64,000 bases of DNA from Rhodobacter capsulatus (GTDB lineage: Bacteria; Pseudomonadota; Alphaproteobacteria; Rhodobacterales; Rhodobacteraceae). Under the pieces are notes generated by a model, which saw nothing but the letters and a program-made list of their open reading frames with translations, ran no database searches and was not told the origin of the DNA. Shown here in pieces: positions 60,136-64,000 of this stretch. The stretch spans positions 62,001 through 126,000 of the forward strand of contig NZ_QKZO01000008.1 in assembly GCF_003254295.1 (NCBI RefSeq), read 5' to 3'. The stretch's first letter is position 1. Every line of letters starts with the position of its first letter. Position numbers and translations under genes: made by a program.

Positions 60136-60595
60136 GTGCGGGGGGCAGACGGCCCCCCGCGGCTGCGGCATGCGTCCGGGCTGAAATCAGCATTAACCAA
60201 TTCTTGACGAAAAACCGATTGTGTTTGTGTCATTTGCGTTGATATTGTCGCAGTGTCGGCAGGAGTCTTCTCCTGTCCACGGAATTCGCTGATTTCCGGG
60301 CCTGAGCCATCGCGAGCGCGGGGCGGGCCTTGGATCATCCGATTGGTCGCAAGACCGCACTCTTGCCCCCGGGGCTTCGTGTCAGGGGGGTTGCAAATCG
60401 GCGCGGGGCGACAAGCCCGGCGCTTGGGACGAACCGCGATGGGTTGCACGGCAACGGAATGGGTGATGACGGGCGGGCCGCTTTCGGCCGCCGCCGCCGA
60501 TATCCGTATGGGCGCCCGAGCCTCAACGACAAACCATGCCCCGCCCGCCTTGCCCGCAAGGCCAAGGTGCGACGCGGCGTGGGGAAACAGGATTT
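60136..60595 (+). promoter_or_regulatory. Long leader/promoter region of rne
   Basis: About 460 bases without a convincing gene precede rne. An AT-richer stretch at 60180-60250 (with TTGACG at about 60204) is the probable promoter, which would give a leader of about 350 bases. Long rne leaders serve RNase E autoregulation in enterobacteria; the same here is inferred. Confidence 0.4.
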
Positions 60596-63430
60596 ATGGC
60601 AAAGAAGATGCTTATCGATGCCACCCACGCGGAGGAAACCCGCGTCGTGGTGGTGGACGGCAACAAGGTCGACGAGTTTGATTTTGAAACCGTCAACAAA
60701 CGGCAACTGGCCGGGAATATCTATCTGGCGAAAGTGACGCGGGTGGAGCCTTCGCTCCAGGCCGCTTTTGTCGATTACGGCGGCAACCGCCACGGCTTCC
60801 TCGCCTTCGCCGAGATCCACCCGGATTACTACCAGATCCCGGTGGCCGACCGTCAGGCGCTGCTGGAAGAGGAGCGCCTGGCCGCCGAGGCCGAAGAGGC
60901 CGAGGAAAACCGCTCGCGCTCGCGCCGGTCGCGGTCGCGCTCGGGATCGTCGCGCTCGGGCGGGCAGCAGGCCCGCGCCGAGAAGGCCACGGGCAATGAT
61001 GCCGTCCTGCGCTCGGAAGACATTCCGGGCATGGCGGTGATCGACGAGGCGGCGCCGGGCGAAGAGGCTGGGGCGCTTGAACCCCTTGCCGCCGAGGCCG
61101 ATATCCTCGACACGGCCCCGGAACAGGGCTTTGTGCTCGAAGAGGGCGCGGCGGAGGTCGAGACCGCCGAGGAGGGCGAGGCCGAAGAGGCCGAAGCCCC
61201 GCGCGAGATCGAGGAAGACCACGATCACGAGCATGACCACGATCACCATGTCCATCCCGTCGATGACGAGATCGAATCGGTGGCCGAGGAAGACGTGGCC
61301 GAGGAAATCCATGCGCCCCGCCGTCCGCGCGCGCGGCGCTACAAGATCCAGGAAGTCATCAAGGTCCGGCAGATCATGCTGGTGCAGGTGGTCAAGGAAG
61401 AACGCGGCAACAAGGGCGCGGCGCTGACCACCTATCTCTCGCTCGCCGGTCGCTACTGCGTCTTGATGCCGAACACCGCGCGGGGCGGTGGCATCTCGCG
61501 CAAGATCACCAACGCGGCCGACCGCAAGAAGCTGAAGGAAATCGCGGGCGAAATGGAGGTGCCGCAGGGCGCCGGTCTGATCATCCGCACCGCGGGCAGC
61601 CAGCGCACCCGCACCGAGATCCGCCGCGATTATGAATACCTCATGCGGCTGTGGGAACAGATCCGCGAGCTGACCCTCAAATCGATCGCCCCCGCCCCGA
61701 TCTACGAGGAAGGCGACCTGATCAAGCGCTCGATCCGCGATCTCTATTCCAAGGACATCGACGAAGTTCTGGTCGAGGGCGAGCGCGGCTATCGCGTCGC
61801 CAAGGACTTCATGAAGATGATCATGCCGTCCCACGCGAAGAACGTGAAGCATTACAACGAGCAGCTGCCGCTCTTTGCGCGCTTCCAGGTCGAGAGCTAT
61901 CTGGCCTCGATGTTCAACCCGGTGGTGCAGCTGAAATCGGGCGGTTACATCGTCATCGGCGTGACCGAGGCGCTGGTCGCCATCGACGTCAACTCGGGCC
62001 GGGCCACCAAGGAAGGCTCGATCGAGGAGACCGCGCTCAAGACCAACCTTGAGGCCTCCGAGGAGATCAGCCGTCAGCTGCGGCTGCGCGACCTGGCCGG
62101 TCTGATCGTCATCGACTTCATCGACATGGAAGAGCGGAAGAACAACGCCGCCGTCGAGAAGCGTCTGAAAGAGAAGCTGAAAACCGACCGCGCGCGGATT
62201 CAGGTCGGCCGGATCTCGGGCTTTGGCCTGATGGAGATGTCGCGCCAGCGGCTGCGTCCGGGGATGCTGGAATCGACCACGCAGCCCTGCCCGCATTGCC
62301 ACGGCACCGGGCTGATCCGCTCGGATGACAGCCTCGCGCTGCAGGTTCTGCGCGCCATCGAGGAAGAGGGCACGCGCAAGCGGAGCCGCGAGGTGCTGGT
62401 GAAGTGCCCGGTCGCGGTGGCCAACTATCTGATGAACGCCAAGCGCGAGCATATTGCCAGCATCGAGGCGCGCTACGGCATGGCGGTGCGGATCGAGGCC
62501 GATCCGACGCTGGTCAGCCCCGATTTCAGCATCGAGAAGTTCAAGACCGCGACCCGGATCGTGCCCGAGGTGCATAGCGCCGCGGTGCATGCCAGCGCCG
62601 AGCTGATGGCCGAGATCGACGAGGAAGAGATCGTCGAGGAGGAAGAGGACGAGGTCGAAGAGGCCGCGCCCGCGGTGGCTGTGGCCGCGACGGGCGAGCC
62701 GGGCGAAGGCTCGCCGAAGAAAAAGAAACGTCGCCGTCGGCGGCGGAAGAAAAACGGCGCTCCGGGCGGGACCGATCTGGCGGCCGAGGGCGACGAGGGG
62801 GATGACGGCGAGGACGACGGCGAGGACGAGGGCGACGACGCCTCGGACGAGGAAGCCGCCGAAGACGCCGCCCGCGCCGCGGCTGCGGCCGAGCTGGCCG
62901 ATGTGAGCCTGCCGGTGCTGGACGCCGAAGCGGAGGTGCAGGCTCCCGTGGCCGAAGCGGCCGCCGCGCCGGAAGCCGCGCCCGAAGAGCCGGCGCCGAA
63001 GCCGAGCCGGTCGCGGTCGCGGTCGAGCAAGGCGAAGAAAGAGGCCGAGGCCGTCGACGGCGTGGAAGCGCCGGTGAAGAAGACCCGGACCCGCACCACT
63101 TCGAAGGCGAAGAAGGAAGCCGAGGCGGCCGCGGCGGCAGCTGCAGCCGCAGCGGAAGCCCCGGTTGCCGAGGCTGCGCCCGAAGCTGTCGAAGCGCCCG
63201 AAGCCTTGGCGCCGGTCGTCGCGCCGGTGAGCGAAGCCGCGCCCGAGAGCGTGGTCGAGAGCTTGGTCGAAACCGAAACGGCGCCGCAACCCGAGGTTGC
63301 GCCGCAACCCGAACCGGTGGCGGAAGCGGCCGCGGAAGTCGCGGTCGACTCCGAGCCGGAGGCCGAGAACGATCCGGACTCGCCCGAAGATCAGAAGCCG
63401 AAGAAACGCGGCTGGTGGTCGCTGGGCTGA
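60596..63430 (+). CDS. rne: Ribonuclease E
   Basis: The 944-residue protein starts MAKKMLIDATHAEETRVVVV and has an S1 domain split by a long acidic insertion (about residues 90-245) with an Arg/Ser block and a His-rich HDHEHDHDHHVH run. The catalytic core follows: YKIQEVIKVRQIMLVQV, RTAGSQRTRTEIRRDYEYL, AIDVNSGRATKEGSIEETAL and the zinc-link QPCPHCHGTG. The C-terminal third is disordered with basic RNA-binding blocks (KKKKRRRRRRKK) and acidic/Ala repeats, the degradosome scaffold, ending KKRGWWSLG. CAGGA precedes ATG 60596. Confidence 0.95.
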   Translation: MAKKMLIDATHAEETRVVVVDGNKVDEFDFETVNKRQLAGNIYLAKVTRVEPSLQAAFVDYGGNRHGFLAFAEIHPDYYQIPVADRQALLEEERLAAEAEEAEENRSRSRRSRSRSGSSRSGGQQARAEKATGNDAVLRSEDIPGMAVIDEAAPGEEAGALEPLAAEADILDTAPEQGFVLEEGAAEVETAEEGEAEEAEAPREIEEDHDHEHDHDHHVHPVDDEIESVAEEDVAEEIHAPRRPRARRYKIQEVIKVRQIMLVQVVKEERGNKGAALTTYLSLAGRYCVLMPNTARGGGISRKITNAADRKKLKEIAGEMEVPQGAGLIIRTAGSQRTRTEIRRDYEYLMRLWEQIRELTLKSIAPAPIYEEGDLIKRSIRDLYSKDIDEVLVEGERGYRVAKDFMKMIMPSHAKNVKHYNEQLPLFARFQVESYLASMFNPVVQLKSGGYIVIGVTEALVAIDVNSGRATKEGSIEETALKTNLEASEEISRQLRLRDLAGLIVIDFIDMEERKNNAAVEKRLKEKLKTDRARIQVGRISGFGLMEMSRQRLRPGMLESTTQPCPHCHGTGLIRSDDSLALQVLRAIEEEGTRKRSREVLVKCPVAVANYLMNAKREHIASIEARYGMAVRIEADPTLVSPDFSIEKFKTATRIVPEVHSAAVHASAELMAEIDEEEIVEEEEDEVEEAAPAVAVAATGEPGEGSPKKKKRRRRRRKKNGAPGGTDLAAEGDEGDDGEDDGEDEGDDASDEEAAEDAARAAAAAELADVSLPVLDAEAEVQAPVAEAAAAPEAAPEEPAPKPSRSRSRSSKAKKEAEAVDGVEAPVKKTRTRTTSKAKKEAEAAAAAAAAAAEAPVAEAAPEAVEAPEALAPVVAPVSEAAPESVVESLVETETAPQPEVAPQPEPVAEAAAEVAVDSEPEAENDPDSPEDQKPKKRGWWSLG

Positions 63431-63451
63431 GCCCAGCCGAACGGAAAACGG

Positions 63452-63481
63452 AAACGCCGGGCCTTGGCCCGGCGTTTTGCA
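63452..63481 (+). terminator. Intrinsic terminator of rne
   Basis: AAACGCCGGGCC (63452-63463) and GGCCCGGCGTTT (63466-63477) pair perfectly around TT and run into TTTTGC. It lies 22 bases past the rne stop. Confidence 0.8.
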
Positions 63482-63511
63482 TTTGTGGCTCAGGTGTGGG
63501 GCCGCTCAGTT

Positions 63512-63763
63512 CTAGGGATCGGGCCGGTCCGGGCCGCGTGCGACAGTATAGATCAGCACGCCCGCGACCTCCCGGGCCGAGACGAGGCGATGGCCGGATT
63601 GGGCGCAGAAATGCGGCACGTCGATCCAGCTGGCGCGGTCGGTTGCCTGGATCTCGACCACCGCCCCCTCGGGCAGACCGCGCAGGGCCTTGGCCAGCCG
63701 CAGCACCGGCAGCGGGCACAAAAGGCCGCGCAGATCGAGCGAAAGGGCAGGGGGCGTCGTCAT
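63512..63763 (-). CDS. TusA/SirA-family sulfur carrier protein
   Basis: The 83-residue protein has the LDLRGLLCPLPVLRLAKAL motif with the persulfide cysteine in CPLP, and the rest of the TusA two-layer fold (VVEIQATDRASWIDVPHF). It could carry sulfur for tRNA thiolation or molybdenum cofactor enzymes. The TAG stop is followed at once by another stop and looks natural. It diverges from the ccdA gene. Confidence 0.85.
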   Translation of the reverse strand: MTTPPALSLDLRGLLCPLPVLRLAKALRGLPEGAVVEIQATDRASWIDVPHFCAQSGHRLVSAREVAGVLIYTVARGPDRPDP

Positions 63764-63854
63764 GAGGCGGGCCTAACGCCCGGGCGCGGCCCTGTCCACG
63801 GCAATGTGAGCCGTGCCCCGGTGACGCCGGGCCGCAGCCCTGCTAAAAGGATGC

Positions 63855-64000
63855 ATGACGCCGACCGACCTGATCTTCGACGCGGGCTTTCTGACCGCCG
63901 CGGCCACCGCCTTCGCCGCGGGGTTCCTGTCTTTCCTCAGCCCCTGCGTGCTGCCGATCGTGCCGCCCTATCTGGCCTATATGGGCGGGGTGACGGTCAG
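63855..64000 (+). CDS. ccdA: CcdA-type cytochrome c biogenesis protein (3' truncated by window)
   Basis: From ATG 63855 (AAAGG upstream) 48 codons are visible: MTPTDLIFDAGFLTAATAF, then GFLSFLSPCVLPIVPPYLAY, the first CcdA helix with its redox cysteine. CcdA passes electrons from thioredoxin to the periplasm for cytochrome c maturation. The rest lies beyond the window. Confidence 0.8.
   Translation, partial: MTPTDLIFDAGFLTAAATAFAAGFLSFLSPCVLPIVPPYLAYMGGVTV

Noticed and set aside
60335-63307. Minus-strand 990-codon frame opposite rne
   Set aside because: Gly/Arg/His-rich mirror of the RNase E repeats; no supported start or domain.

Overview
The window looks like chromosomal DNA of a purple non-sulfur alphaproteobacterium of the Rhodobacteraceae, very probably Rhodobacter capsulatus or a close relative. 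The reasons are the uniformly high GC with strong third-position bias, TGA as the preferred stop, a Mo-box-type operator at a molybdate ABC locus, the alphaproteobacterial GTTC-N7-GTTC LexA box, an NtrC-type activator without the GAFTGA loop, and a glycyl-radical propanediol microcompartment locus like that of R. capsulatus. Species assignment is inference from content; no database was searched.

Layout. 1-4.3 kb is accessory and eroding: the C-terminal part of a MocR/PdxR-type regulator, broken remnants of xsc and metY, a CMD-domain protein, an alpha/beta hydrolase cut by an amber codon, small unknown genes and the stub of an LLM-type flavin monooxygenase. 4.3-7.3 kb holds a class I glutamine amidotransferase and a molybdate-type ABC transporter (C on minus, A and B on plus) around a Mo-box-like palindrome. 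7.4-9.9 kb encodes a glycosyltransferase and two sulfotransferases. 10.1-27.8 kb is the main feature: acetate/propionate kinase and an unknown membrane protein on the minus strand, then a plus-strand run of 13 genes for a glycyl-radical bacterial microcompartment (DJ-1-like protein, glycyl radical dehydratase, Fe-alcohol dehydrogenase, five shell-type proteins, PduL, EutJ-like, flavoprotein, GlcG/HbpS-like, PduP, activating enzyme), followed by a PocR-domain histidine kinase and an AraC-type response regulator that probably control it.

27.8-35 kb: an HNH nuclease gene with an amber codon, carboxylesterase, AlkA-type glycosylase, MFS transporter, a MerR/P1B-ATPase metal efflux pair with a textbook operator, and a NYN-domain protein. 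35-46.7 kb: a PAS-GGDEF-EAL protein, a polyamine-type ABC operon with an amidohydrolase, a class III aminotransferase and a GntR/FCD regulator; a shared AATTTGATCAT motif upstream of three of these units suggests one small regulon. AzlCD exporter genes follow. 46.9-54.7 kb: bestrophin-like channel, a DUF1638/corrinoid/homocysteine-methyltransferase set resembling a split methionine synthase, an SOS-box-controlled radical SAM gene, an MprF-like protein and a DUF1476 (F1-ATPase zeta) gene. 54.9-64 kb: purC-purS-purQ, a DctB/DctD-type two-component system, rne, a TusA-like protein and the start of ccdA.

Within the microcompartment the logic is: the activase installs the glycyl radical on the dehydratase, which makes propionaldehyde from 1,2-propanediol; PduP oxidises it to propionyl-CoA, PduL converts that to propionyl-phosphate and recycles CoA, the kinase outside makes ATP and propionate, and the Fe-ADH makes propanol and recycles NAD+. 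No PduS/PduT-type electron-transfer pair is visible in the window. Remaining gaps over about 300 bases are 2840-3265, 12425-13055, 28424-28825, 43257-43569 and 60023-60595; what they hold is given in the feature list.
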